This document shows, in pieces, positions 20,044 through 28,313 of a stretch of 42,648 bases of DNA. The stretch comes from Comamonas sp. lk (GTDB taxonomy: Bacteria > Pseudomonadota > Gammaproteobacteria > Burkholderiales > Burkholderiaceae_C), in assembly GCA_945898115.1 (NCBI GenBank), contig CAMDHS010000002.1, positions 1 to 42,648 of the forward strand, given 5' to 3'. A model generated the notes under the pieces. It ran no database searches and was not told the DNA's origin. It saw nothing but the letters and a program-made list of their open reading frames with translations. The position numbers and the translations under genes were made by a program. How positions within the stretch are numbered: position 1 is the stretch's first letter; each line of letters opens with the position of its first letter.

Positions 20044-21039
20044 GTGCAAACCGCCCCCTCGAGCTTTGACCCCCGCGACTTTCGCCGCGCGCTGGGCACG
20101 TTTGCGACCGGCGTGACCATCGTCACCGCCCGCGCCCAGGACGGCACGCCCGTGGGCATCACGGCCAATAGCTTCAATTCAGTCTCGCTACAGCCGCCCA
20201 TGGTGCTGTGGAGCCTGGCCAATACGGCGCGCACCCGCGAGGTCTTTAGCACCAGCTCGCACTGGAACGTCCATATTCTGTCCAATGCGCAAGAGCAGTT
20301 GTCCAACCGCTTTGCCCGTGCCGGAGAAGACAAATTTGCCGGGCTGGCGCTGGACGAATCGGCCTTTGGCGCGCCCTTGCTGCGGGGCTGCAGCGCCCGT
20401 TTTGAGTGCCGCAGCGCCTTCCAGTACGAGGGGGGTGACCACACGATTTTTGTGGGCGAAGTGGTGGCCTACGACAGCTGCGCCCTGCCACCGCTCTTGT
20501 ACCTAACCGGCGAATATGCCCTGGCTTCGCGCAAGGCGGCGCCTGTATCGACCGAGCCGCAAGCCGATTTGGCCGGCGCCTCGTATTCCGAGGACTTGCT
20601 GGGTTACTTGCTAGGGCGGGCGCATTTTCAGTTCATGCACCACCTGCGCCCGGCGCTGCAGGCCTACCAGCTCAGCGACGCGGATTTCTTTGTGCTGTCT
20701 TTGCTCAGCGTGCGCTCGCCCTTGTCGCAGGCCGATTTGGCGGCCCACCTCAGCTACACCGGAGTGCACTTTGATGCGGCCCTGTGCCAGACCATGCTTG
20801 CGCGCCAGTTGCTGGCTGCCGCGCCTGACGCGGCGGGCCAGGCCGGCCCTTGGCAAATCAGCGCCCATGGGCGCCAAGCCATCGCTGCCGTGCTGGCGCT
20901 GGCAACGCAAGCCGAAGAGGCCTTGGTGGCGCGCCTGGGCGAGATCGAGGCCGCTGCGCTACGCAATTTGCTCAAGCACCTGATTTTGGCCACCGACCCC
21001 GGCCTGCCTAAACTTTGGCGCTCGCCCAGCGCGCCCTAA
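20044..21039 (+). CDS. hsaB: HsaB-like flavin reductase with C-terminal MarR-like domain
   Basis: 331 aa from GTG at 20044 (GGAG about 8 nt upstream): FRRALGTFATGVTIVTARAQDGTPVGITANSFNSVSLQPPMVLWSLA (flavin reductase), then YLLGRAHFQFMHHLRPALQAYQLSDADFFVLSLLSVRSPLSQADLAAHLSYTG... (winged-helix-like). ATG at 19945 is an alternative start. Confidence 0.8.
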   Translation: MQTAPSSFDPRDFRRALGTFATGVTIVTARAQDGTPVGITANSFNSVSLQPPMVLWSLANTARTREVFSTSSHWNVHILSNAQEQLSNRFARAGEDKFAGLALDESAFGAPLLRGCSARFECRSAFQYEGGDHTIFVGEVVAYDSCALPPLLYLTGEYALASRKAAPVSTEPQADLAGASYSEDLLGYLLGRAHFQFMHHLRPALQAYQLSDADFFVLSLLSVRSPLSQADLAAHLSYTGVHFDAALCQTMLARQLLAAAPDAAGQAGPWQISAHGRQAIAAVLALATQAEEALVARLGEIEAAALRNLLKHLILATDPGLPKLWRSPSAP

Positions 21040-21071
21040 CTTTGCCCCTATTTTTTGACCAGGAGCTCTGC

Positions 21072-21911
21072 ATGACATCCCCTTTTTCTATTCCCGAGGG
21101 CCACTATGTCGACATCGCACCGGTGGCCGGAGCCACCCAGCGGGTGCATTACCACGAGCAGGGCGCTGGCGAAGTGGTTATCTTTTTGCATGGCGCAGGC
21201 GGCGGCGCCAGTGGCTACAGCAACTTCAAGGGCAATTACCCTGCTTTTGCGGCGGCGGGTTTTCGCACCATCGTGCCCGATTTGCTGGGCTACGGTCTGT
21301 CGAGCAAACCCGATATTCCGCAGTACGACCTGGACTTTTTTATCGCGGGTGTCAAAGGCCTGGTGGACGCCTTGGGGCTGCGCAAAGTCACTTTGCTCGG
21401 CAACTCCTTGGGCGGCGCCGTCGCTCTGGGCTATGCGCTGGCACACCCGGACGATGTCAGCCGGCTGATCCTGATGGCCCCCGGCGGCGTGGAAGACTTA
21501 GACACCTACCTGGCCATGCCCGGCATTGCCAATATGTTCAAAATCTACCAGTCGGGCAAAACCGGCGCCGAGGCCATGCGTGCCGTCATGACCATGCAGC
21601 TGTTTGACCCGAGCCTGCTCACTGACGACATCATCAACGAGCGCGCTCCCATTGCGGCCATGCAGACGCAGGCGGCCCGCTCTATTCTCAAAGTGCCCAA
21701 TATGACCACCGAGCTGCATGCTTTGCGTTGCCCGGTGCTTGGCTTTTGGGGCGTGAATGACAAATTCAACCCGTCCAGCGGCGGCACAAAACTGGTGGAA
21801 AACTGCCCGCAGGCGCGCATGGTGCTGGTCAACCAATGCGGCCACTGGGTGCAGGTGGAGCACCGCGACATGTTCAACCGCACCTGCATTGACTTTTTGC
21901 AAAAGGGCTAA
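21072..21911 (+). CDS. hsaD: Alpha/beta hydrolase, 4,9-DSHA hydrolase-like (HsaD/TesD)
   Basis: 279 aa from MTSPFSIPEG; LHGAGGGASGYSNF, nucleophile GNSLGG, WGVNDKFNPSSG, NQCGHWVQVEH. Confidence 0.87.
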   Translation: MTSPFSIPEGHYVDIAPVAGATQRVHYHEQGAGEVVIFLHGAGGGASGYSNFKGNYPAFAAAGFRTIVPDLLGYGLSSKPDIPQYDLDFFIAGVKGLVDALGLRKVTLLGNSLGGAVALGYALAHPDDVSRLILMAPGGVEDLDTYLAMPGIANMFKIYQSGKTGAEAMRAVMTMQLFDPSLLTDDIINERAPIAAMQTQAARSILKVPNMTTELHALRCPVLGFWGVNDKFNPSSGGTKLVENCPQARMVLVNQCGHWVQVEHRDMFNRTCIDFLQKG

Positions 21912-21914
21912 GCC

Positions 21915-22706
21915 ATGGACAAAGCGCTGACCGACACCTTGGGCGACGAGCTGTTTGCCGCCTTGCGCGATTGCCGCACCGTTGAGCCGCTCAGCACCCG
22001 CTACCCGGATATTCAGGTCGAGGACGCCTACCAAATATCGCTGCGCATGCTGCAACGCCGCTTGGCCGAAGGCGAGCGCGTGGTGGGTAAAAAGATAGGC
22101 GTCACCTCCAAAGCCGTGCAAGACATGTTGGGCGTGCTGCAACCAGACTTTGGTTTTTTGACCAACACCATGCAGATTGCCAATGGGCAAACGCTCTCGC
22201 TGCAGAGCGACGGCCTGATCCAGCCGCGCGCTGAGGCCGAGATTGCTTTCATGCTCAAGGCCGACTTGCAAGGCCCGGGCGTAACGCTAGAGCACGTTCT
22301 GGCCGCGACCGACTGGGTGGCGCCTTGCTTTGAGATCGTGGATTCACGCATCCGCGACTGGAAAATCAAGATCGGCGACACCGTGTCTGACAACGCCTCC
22401 TGCGGCGTGTTTGTGATCGGCGACGCGCATATTGACCCCTACGCGCTGGACCTGGCCCAGGCGGCCATGGTGATGACCAAAAACGGTGAAGTCGTCGCCC
22501 GCGGCCTGGGCTCAGCCGTGCAAGGCCACCCGGCGCAAGCCGTGGCCTGGCTGGCCAACACCTTGGGCGCCTATGGCATTGCGTTCAAGGCGGGCGAGAT
22601 CATTCTCTCGGGCTCGCTAGGCCCCTTGTTTCCGGCTGCCCCGGGAGACAGCTTTTGGATGGAAATTTCGGGCATGGGGGAGTGCAGGGTGCAGTTTGAG
22701 GCTTAG
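21915..22706 (+). CDS. hsaE: 2-hydroxypenta-2,4-dienoate hydratase-like (HsaE/TesE)
   Basis: 263 aa; GKKIGVTSKAVQDMLGVLQPDFGFLTNTM typical of 2-keto-4-pentenoate hydratases; 4 nt after hsaD. Confidence 0.87.
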   Translation: MDKALTDTLGDELFAALRDCRTVEPLSTRYPDIQVEDAYQISLRMLQRRLAEGERVVGKKIGVTSKAVQDMLGVLQPDFGFLTNTMQIANGQTLSLQSDGLIQPRAEAEIAFMLKADLQGPGVTLEHVLAATDWVAPCFEIVDSRIRDWKIKIGDTVSDNASCGVFVIGDAHIDPYALDLAQAAMVMTKNGEVVARGLGSAVQGHPAQAVAWLANTLGAYGIAFKAGEIILSGSLGPLFPAAPGDSFWMEISGMGECRVQFEA

Positions 22707-22777
22707 CTGGCGGCTGGCTGCACCGTTGCAGGTGTTGCAGAGTTCACTCCCAAGGCCGGCGCCCATGAGAGTCGCCT

Positions 22778-23425
22778 TTAAATCATGCTTTTTCGTTTGT
22801 TCTCTATTTGAATGCGCAAGGCCGCCATCATGAGTTCGGCGTTCGCTAAATAGGGATTGACTTTGCTGGCCCGCTCCATCAACTGCAGGGCGCGTTCGGG
22901 TTGCTGGCGCTCGGCGAGCATCTGCGCATAACCCACCAAAGCGCCGAAATGCTGGGGCAGTCGCTTGAGCACCGCTTCGCAATCTTGCATGGACAATTCA
23001 TACTCGCCTGACATGTAGTAAATCGTGGCGCGCTTGTTCCAGGCTTCGGCGAATGCGGGTCGCTTGGCAATAATGGCGCTAAACACTTCGATTGCTTTTG
23101 GCATATCGCCGTCCTGCATACGGTCCAGGCCTTCTTGGTAGAGCTTGTCAATAGCGGCGTCGCCCGATTTGCCCCACAGTTGCCAGACGGTGGCCAGCGC
23201 CACTTGCCGCACCTCAGGTTCTGCATCGTCAAGCAAGGGATACACCACGTCGGCATTCTTGGCGGTGCCCAGCTTGAGCAACTGGCGCAACCCGTGTATC
23301 CGCCGTTGCGGTTCGGCATGGCTGAGCGCCTTTTGGGCCTGCTGGTAATTGAGGTTCTCCTCGCTCGTGGCGTGTCCAACGGTGGCTGCGCACAGCACAA
23401 AGGCCAACGCTAAACGGTTCATCAT
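22778..23425 (-). CDS. Exported TPR/HEAT-like repeat protein of unknown function
   Basis: 215 aa from MMNRLALAFVLCAATVGHATS (signal peptide-like), TPR-like EAWNKRATIYYMSGEYELSMQDCEAVLKRLPQ, HEAT-like VVYPLLDDAEPEVRQVALATVWQLW. Confidence 0.7.
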   Translation of the reverse strand: MMNRLALAFVLCAATVGHATSEENLNYQQAQKALSHAEPQRRIHGLRQLLKLGTAKNADVVYPLLDDAEPEVRQVALATVWQLWGKSGDAAIDKLYQEGLDRMQDGDMPKAIEVFSAIIAKRPAFAEAWNKRATIYYMSGEYELSMQDCEAVLKRLPQHFGALVGYAQMLAERQQPERALQLMERASKVNPYLANAELMMAALRIQIENKRKSMI

Positions 23426-23654
23426 CGGCAGGGTGCGGCAGAAAAGGCTTAACACAGCGGGTCTCCAGCAAATCGATGGTCCAAGCTTACCCGAGCCTTC
23501 AGGATTAATGGAAAAGCAAGTCTTTAATAGAGGCGATGTTGTGTGCAGGACAAAGGCAAAGTTCGCCCCGGCTTGATGATGCGCAGTCCTTCGCCTTGGA
23601 GAGCGCGCCTGACCAAGGCCCAAGCCTAAGCGGCCGCGCCCCGAGTTTGGGCTG

Positions 23655-24806
23655 TTATTGCGCCGATTGCTCTGGCTGCCAAAACTGGTACAGCACTGCT
23701 GGCAAGACCGAGCAGACTGCTGCCAGCGCCAGCACTGCCGAGACAGACGAGCCAGCGATCAGCTGCCCGGCCACACCCGGGCCCACCATAGAGCTCAGCG
23801 CAAACACCGCTGGAATCAGCACCACGGCCCGACCGGTCGGGTCGGCGCGGGCGATGAGGGCGGCCTGGAACACGCAGCCGCAGGTAAAGGCAAATTCCCA
23901 AATCCAGGCGCCCAGGGCGAAGGGCACAAAGGTTTTGCCGTGGTCGAGCAAACCCAGGCCCAGCAAAATGACCGCCAGCACCAGCCAAAAGGGGCGCCGT
24001 GGCCCCAGGCGTTCGCCAAAAAATGCCACGCTAAAGGCCGCAGCGCCGCCCAGCAGTTTCAAAACGGCAAAAACCGTTCCCATTTCGGCTGCCTCGATGG
24101 CCAGGCCTTTGCCGATGCGCTCTAGGAAAGCCCACAAGGCAATATTGCCTGCCAAGAAAACGAAGAACACCGCCAGCGCCACCCAGGCGCGCGCGGGCAT
24201 GGGGGGGCGATCACCGCTCTCGGTGGTGACTGGCACCAGCGGGTGCTGCGGCACCCAGAATGCAGAAATCCCGAGCACCGCCACCACGCCAGCCAGGGCC
24301 AGCGCCGCGCCGGGGTATTGGTATTGCGCAATAACCAATGGCGGCAGGGCAAACAGCACCGCCGCAGTGACGGACAACTCCACGCCCTGGCGCGTGCCAA
24401 AGGCCTGCACTTTGTTGGGCAGGTCCGACAAGATGCGCATGCCCAGGCAGGTCATGGTCGAGGCGAAAAAGCCGATCAGCGCCCACATCACATACAGCGG
24501 CACCACTTCTTGCTCACGCGCACTCAGTGCGAAGGAGGCGGCCGTACCAAAAGCACTGATCACCGTCAGGGTGCGCCAGTTGAGGCGGTCCATCCAAAAC
24601 GGCGCGCCCAGCGTGCCCACCAGGTAGCCGGCAAAGCAGATGGAGCCGATCATGCCCACCACCTGCGGCTCTAGGGAAAACGAGTCGGCCATACTGCCTA
24701 GCATGACAGGCAAGGCGTTAAAGGGCAGGCCGCCGATGGTCGAGGCCAAGCTGGCCGCCAGCACAAAGGCAAACATGCCGCCTACGGGCACGGGGTTGTG
24801 GTTCAT
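23655..24806 (-). CDS. MFS transporter (candidate steroid/bile acid permease)
   Basis: 383 aa, highly hydrophobic multi-TM protein. Substrate inferred from operon context only. Confidence 0.78.
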   Translation of the reverse strand: MNHNPVPVGGMFAFVLAASLASTIGGLPFNALPVMLGSMADSFSLEPQVVGMIGSICFAGYLVGTLGAPFWMDRLNWRTLTVISAFGTAASFALSAREQEVVPLYVMWALIGFFASTMTCLGMRILSDLPNKVQAFGTRQGVELSVTAAVLFALPPLVIAQYQYPGAALALAGVVAVLGISAFWVPQHPLVPVTTESGDRPPMPARAWVALAVFFVFLAGNIALWAFLERIGKGLAIEAAEMGTVFAVLKLLGGAAAFSVAFFGERLGPRRPFWLVLAVILLGLGLLDHGKTFVPFALGAWIWEFAFTCGCVFQAALIARADPTGRAVVLIPAVFALSSMVGPGVAGQLIAGSSVSAVLALAAVCSVLPAVLYQFWQPEQSAQ

Positions 24807-24836
24807 GGGTGTCTCCTCTAGGGTCTTTAGGGTGGC

Positions 24837-25781
24837 TTACATGTACAAAATGACCAGGTCATTGATGACCGATGGGCGCTCTTGGCCTACGACGTGGATG
24901 TTGATCTCCATGGTCAGCTGCGTCCCACTTTTGACGGCCTGCACCGCCTTGACGCGGTAGCGCGCGTGGATGTGGCAGCCCGAGGGCACCGGGTTGGCAA
25001 AGCGCAAGCGGTCAGAGCCGTAGTTCACCATGTTGTTGGAGCCGGTAATTTCAAAGTCCAGCGGCAGCTGCAAGCGGCTGATCAGCACCTGCACCAAGGA
25101 GCCTTGGGCGATGGTGGTGCCAAAAGGGCTGTCGGTGCGTGCCTTGGCCGGGTCGGTGTGGATCCAGTAGTCGTCACCGCTCAAGGCGGCAAACTGGTCG
25201 ATCAGGGCCTGGGTGACTTCTATGGGGTTGGACCAGTCTGAAAAGGACTCGCCCACCAGGGTCTGCATGGCGGCGCTGTCTTTGCACGAAATTGGGCGGC
25301 GCGCCAAGGTTGGCGCGGGCGCGGGCAGTGGCGCTTGGGCGGCCGGTACATCGTCGCGCAGCACACTGGGTGCGGCGCTGTCCACAGCCGTGTAGCGCAG
25401 CAGCACTTGGGTGCCCGGACGCTCGTCAAACACCGGGCGCAAGGCCTGACCAATGCGAATGTCGGCCGGCTCCATGCCCACCAGCGTGGTATTGATGTGC
25501 ACGCCTTCAGCCAGCTCGACCACGGCCAGCAGCTGCGGCATCTCGTCGGTGAATTCGGGCAAGGTGGGCACCCGCGCCACAGTAAAGCTGTAGAGCGTGG
25601 CCGCACCGCTGACGCTGCGCCACTGCAGGCTGCGCGAGCCGCAGTGCGGGCAGTGGGTGCGTGGGAAAAAGATCCAGTGGTCTTTGTCGCACTGCTGAAT
25701 GCGTACGGTGTGCGCGCGTAAGCCATCCCAAAACGGCGCCGAAATCTCGGTGACCTGGGGCAGGGGTTTGTTCCAGGCCAT
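24837..25781 (-). CDS. DUF35 (N-terminal) plus MaoC (C-terminal) fusion hydratase
   Basis: 314 aa; FWDGLRAHTVRIQQCDKDHWIFFPRTHCPHCGSRSLQWRSVSG then IDQFAALSGDDYWIHTDPAKARTDSPFGTTIAQGSLV. Domain order is opposite to 9007..9957. Confidence 0.83.
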   Translation of the reverse strand: MAWNKPLPQVTEISAPFWDGLRAHTVRIQQCDKDHWIFFPRTHCPHCGSRSLQWRSVSGAATLYSFTVARVPTLPEFTDEMPQLLAVVELAEGVHINTTLVGMEPADIRIGQALRPVFDERPGTQVLLRYTAVDSAAPSVLRDDVPAAQAPLPAPAPTLARRPISCKDSAAMQTLVGESFSDWSNPIEVTQALIDQFAALSGDDYWIHTDPAKARTDSPFGTTIAQGSLVQVLISRLQLPLDFEITGSNNMVNYGSDRLRFANPVPSGCHIHARYRVKAVQAVKSGTQLTMEINIHVVGQERPSVINDLVILYM

Positions 25782-25783
25782 GC

Positions 25784-26998
25784 TCAGGCGCCTTCCAAAA
25801 TCAGCGCACCTTGCTCGCTCATCACGCCGCCGGTGCCAGAGACATAGGCCAGGTCGTGGCGCGCCAACTGGCGTGCGCCGGCGCGGCCCTGGATTTGCTG
25901 CATGGCCTCAATCACCTGCGTCATGCCGCCAGCGCTGCCGGTTTGGCCAAAGCTGAGTTGCCCGCCGTGGGTGTTCATCGGAAAGTTACCCTTGAAAGTG
26001 AAATCATGTTCGCGCAAAAACTGCAGGCCTTCGCCTTTGCGGCAAAAGCCGGCGTCTTCGAGCGTGAGCAGCACGGTGATGGTGTAGCAGTCGTAAATCT
26101 GCGCCATGTGCATCTCTTGGGGTGCGCGCCCGGCCATGGCAAAAGCGCGCCGCGAGGCCGGGCCGATGGGTGTGGCCAGCATGTCGGCCGCGTAGGTGGG
26201 CGATTTGGAGTGGATGTGTTCGCCGCACCCGGTGACCTTGACGGCGCGGTGGCGGCAGTGGGCGGCTTTGTCGGCGCGGGTGAGCACCATGGCGCCGCCA
26301 CCGGCCACCGGCATCACGATTTCGAGCATTCGCAGCGGCTCGGCCACCATGCGCGAAGCCAGTACGTCCTCGACCGTGATGGGCTGGCCGTAAAACAGGG
26401 CTTGCGGGTTGTGGCAGGCGTTAAAGCGCTGGTCCACGGCGATGCGGGCCAGTGCCGCTGCGTCGTAGCCGTGGATGGCGGCATAGCGCTGGGCGATCAT
26501 GGCGTAGCCGGTGTTTTGCGCCATGTGGCCGTAGGGCAGGTCCATCTCGGCCTCAGGCGCGCCAAAGCGTGTGCTGTGCCCGCCAAAGCGCGAGGCGCGC
26601 ATGACTTGGGCGGCATGGTCGTCGTCGGGCGCTGTGGGTGCCATGCGCGAAGGGATCACGCAGACCACGGTGTCGCACATGCCCATTTCGATGGCCGCCG
26701 CAGCGCGCCAGACCATGCCCACCGAACTGGCGCCACCCAGGTCCACCACCTCGGCAAAGTTCAGACGCGTGCCCAGGTACTCTGCAGCCATGGCCGGCAC
26801 AAACATGCTGGCCTCGTGAAACTGCGGGCCCAGGGTGATCAGGCCGTCGACGTCGGCCAGCGACAAGCCGGCATCATCGAGCGCCTGCGTGGCCAGATCG
26901 GCCACCTGTTCCAAGTGAAACATGCGTGGTGCGCTGGCGTATTTTTCAGGTCGGTATTGCGCAGCGCCTACCAGCGCCGCTTGCCCTCTAAGTCCCAT
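25784..26998 (-). CDS. Thiolase-like protein / second Ltp-type aldolase candidate
   Basis: 404 aa from MGLRGQAALVGAAQYRPEKY; NFPMNTHGGQLSFGQTGSAGGMTQVIEAMQQIQG. The track start at 27367 is an out-of-frame extension into the luxR gene. Confidence 0.82.
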   Translation of the reverse strand: MGLRGQAALVGAAQYRPEKYASAPRMFHLEQVADLATQALDDAGLSLADVDGLITLGPQFHEASMFVPAMAAEYLGTRLNFAEVVDLGGASSVGMVWRAAAAIEMGMCDTVVCVIPSRMAPTAPDDDHAAQVMRASRFGGHSTRFGAPEAEMDLPYGHMAQNTGYAMIAQRYAAIHGYDAAALARIAVDQRFNACHNPQALFYGQPITVEDVLASRMVAEPLRMLEIVMPVAGGGAMVLTRADKAAHCRHRAVKVTGCGEHIHSKSPTYAADMLATPIGPASRRAFAMAGRAPQEMHMAQIYDCYTITVLLTLEDAGFCRKGEGLQFLREHDFTFKGNFPMNTHGGQLSFGQTGSAGGMTQVIEAMQQIQGRAGARQLARHDLAYVSGTGGVMSEQGALILEGA

Positions 26999-27069
26999 GC
27001 GATCCTTTTGTAAGGTGATTCCGTGCGGTGAAATGCAACTTGCATTGTCCCCAGACCTGAGGCCTGACC

Positions 27070-27088
27070 CATCGTCCAAGGGGACTAG
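27070..27088. promoter_or_regulatory. Putative operator (site 2): CATCGTCC-AAGG-GGACTAG
   Basis: 19-bp dyad shared with sites 1, 3 and 4; 72 bp upstream of the thiolase-like start at 26998. Confidence 0.68.
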
Positions 27089-27104
27089 CCGGGCACGGAA
27101 GTGC

Positions 27105-28265
27105 TCAGTCCGTGGCGCTAAGCCAGGCCACGCTGTTAAGGAACAGGCGCACCAGTTCGGTCTGGCGGCGCACGCCGGTTTTGGAAAAAATCGAGCGCAA
27201 ATGGGCGCGGGCCGTGTTGCGCCGGATGCCCAGCAGCTCGGCCGCCTCTTCGAGCGACAAGCCGTTGGCCATCTGGATGCCCAAGGCCGTCTCGGCCGGT
27301 GTGAGCTGAAAAAGCTGCTGCGCAAGGCGCACCGGCGGGTCCACCTTGCCCTCGGCGTTGCGCACAAACACGGCTACGCTGGGGCGCTGCTTGCCCTCGG
27401 TCCATTGGTCCGAGGAAATGCTCTGCACGATCAGTCCCCAACTGAGCTTGCCGCTGGGCCGGCTGACCGACATGGCCTCGGTCAGGGTGACTTTGGCCGC
27501 GTGCGGGTGCTCCAGCGCTTCGCGCACCAGGCCGTGCAGCTTGCGGTTTTCATTGGCGTAGTTGGCCTCGAGTTGTTGATCGACCACGCGCAGGCCGTCT
27601 TGCAATTCCAAGATGGCCGTGCCCGCCGAGTTGGACTCGATGACCAGCCCGTTTTGGTCCAAGATGACCACGCCCACCATCATTTGCGCCATGGCGTGGT
27701 GGTAAAGCGTGCTGACTTTGCGGTCCTGGTTGATCGACAGGTGCAAATTGAGCGCGCGCTTGATGTGCGGAATGATCAGGCGGCAAAAATCAATGTCCGA
27801 CTTGGAAAAATCAGGCGCGGTCTCTGGCCGTGTCACCCGAAAGCCATACACGCCGCCGTTGCGGGTGGCGATGTCAGCGGCCAGCACATGGAACACGCCC
27901 TGGGGCGCGCAGTAGTCGCGGTAGTAGGCGGAGTCGCGCCACTCGCGCTCGGACAGCACGTCGGTGACGGTCACGAGTTGGTCTGGCTTCATGCCGGTAA
28001 AGGGGCTCAGCGCGATATAGGGGTTGCCCGGGTCCAGGTTGGGCTGGTCGTTGCCGGCCGAGACGATCAAGCCGACATCGTTGGTGGTTTCGGTGCGTAC
28101 GATCAGCGAGGCGTAGTTGGCATCCATTTCCTGGCGGACAGCCTCCAGGCAGGCGACCCAGCCCGCCTCATCGAGGGCCGCATCGTAAATGGCGCCCAAG
28201 ATATGGCTCAAAAGTTCGAGCGAACGACGCTCGTTTTGCAAAGTTGCCGGCATCTGATATTCCAA
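27105..28265 (-). CDS. LuxR-type transcriptional regulator with PAS-like sensor region (TeiR-like)
   Basis: 386 aa; C-terminal FQLTPAETALGIQMANGLSLEEAAELLGIRRNTARAHLRSIFSKTGVRRQTELVRLFL (LuxR HTH); central MMVGVVILDQNGLVIESNSAGTAIL (PAS-like). Confidence 0.85.
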   Translation of the reverse strand: MEYQMPATLQNERRSLELLSHILGAIYDAALDEAGWVACLEAVRQEMDANYASLIVRTETTNDVGLIVSAGNDQPNLDPGNPYIALSPFTGMKPDQLVTVTDVLSEREWRDSAYYRDYCAPQGVFHVLAADIATRNGGVYGFRVTRPETAPDFSKSDIDFCRLIIPHIKRALNLHLSINQDRKVSTLYHHAMAQMMVGVVILDQNGLVIESNSAGTAILELQDGLRVVDQQLEANYANENRKLHGLVREALEHPHAAKVTLTEAMSVSRPSGKLSWGLIVQSISSDQWTEGKQRPSVAVFVRNAEGKVDPPVRLAQQLFQLTPAETALGIQMANGLSLEEAAELLGIRRNTARAHLRSIFSKTGVRRQTELVRLFLNSVAWLSATD

Positions 28266-28303
28266 ACGAATTGTTGTATTTGCGCTCGGCGTAGCGTCGG
28301 TTC

Positions 28304-28309
28304 AGTATA
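28304..28309 (-). promoter_or_regulatory. Possible -10 hexamer (TATACT) for the luxR gene
   Basis: TATACT on the minus strand in the 48-bp luxR upstream gap; no convincing -35 found. Confidence 0.3.
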
Positions 28310-28313
28310 TAGC

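Noticed and set aside
23612-23657. GCCCAA...TTGGGC inverted repeat between the TPR and MFS genes as a terminator
   Set aside because: Only 6-bp arms with a long loop and no U-tract; too weak to call.
26999-27367. 123-residue N-terminal extension of the thiolase-like ORF
   Set aside because: Arg/Pro/Ser-rich translation overlapping the luxR 3' end in another frame; MGLRGQAALVGAAQ at 26998 is the natural start.
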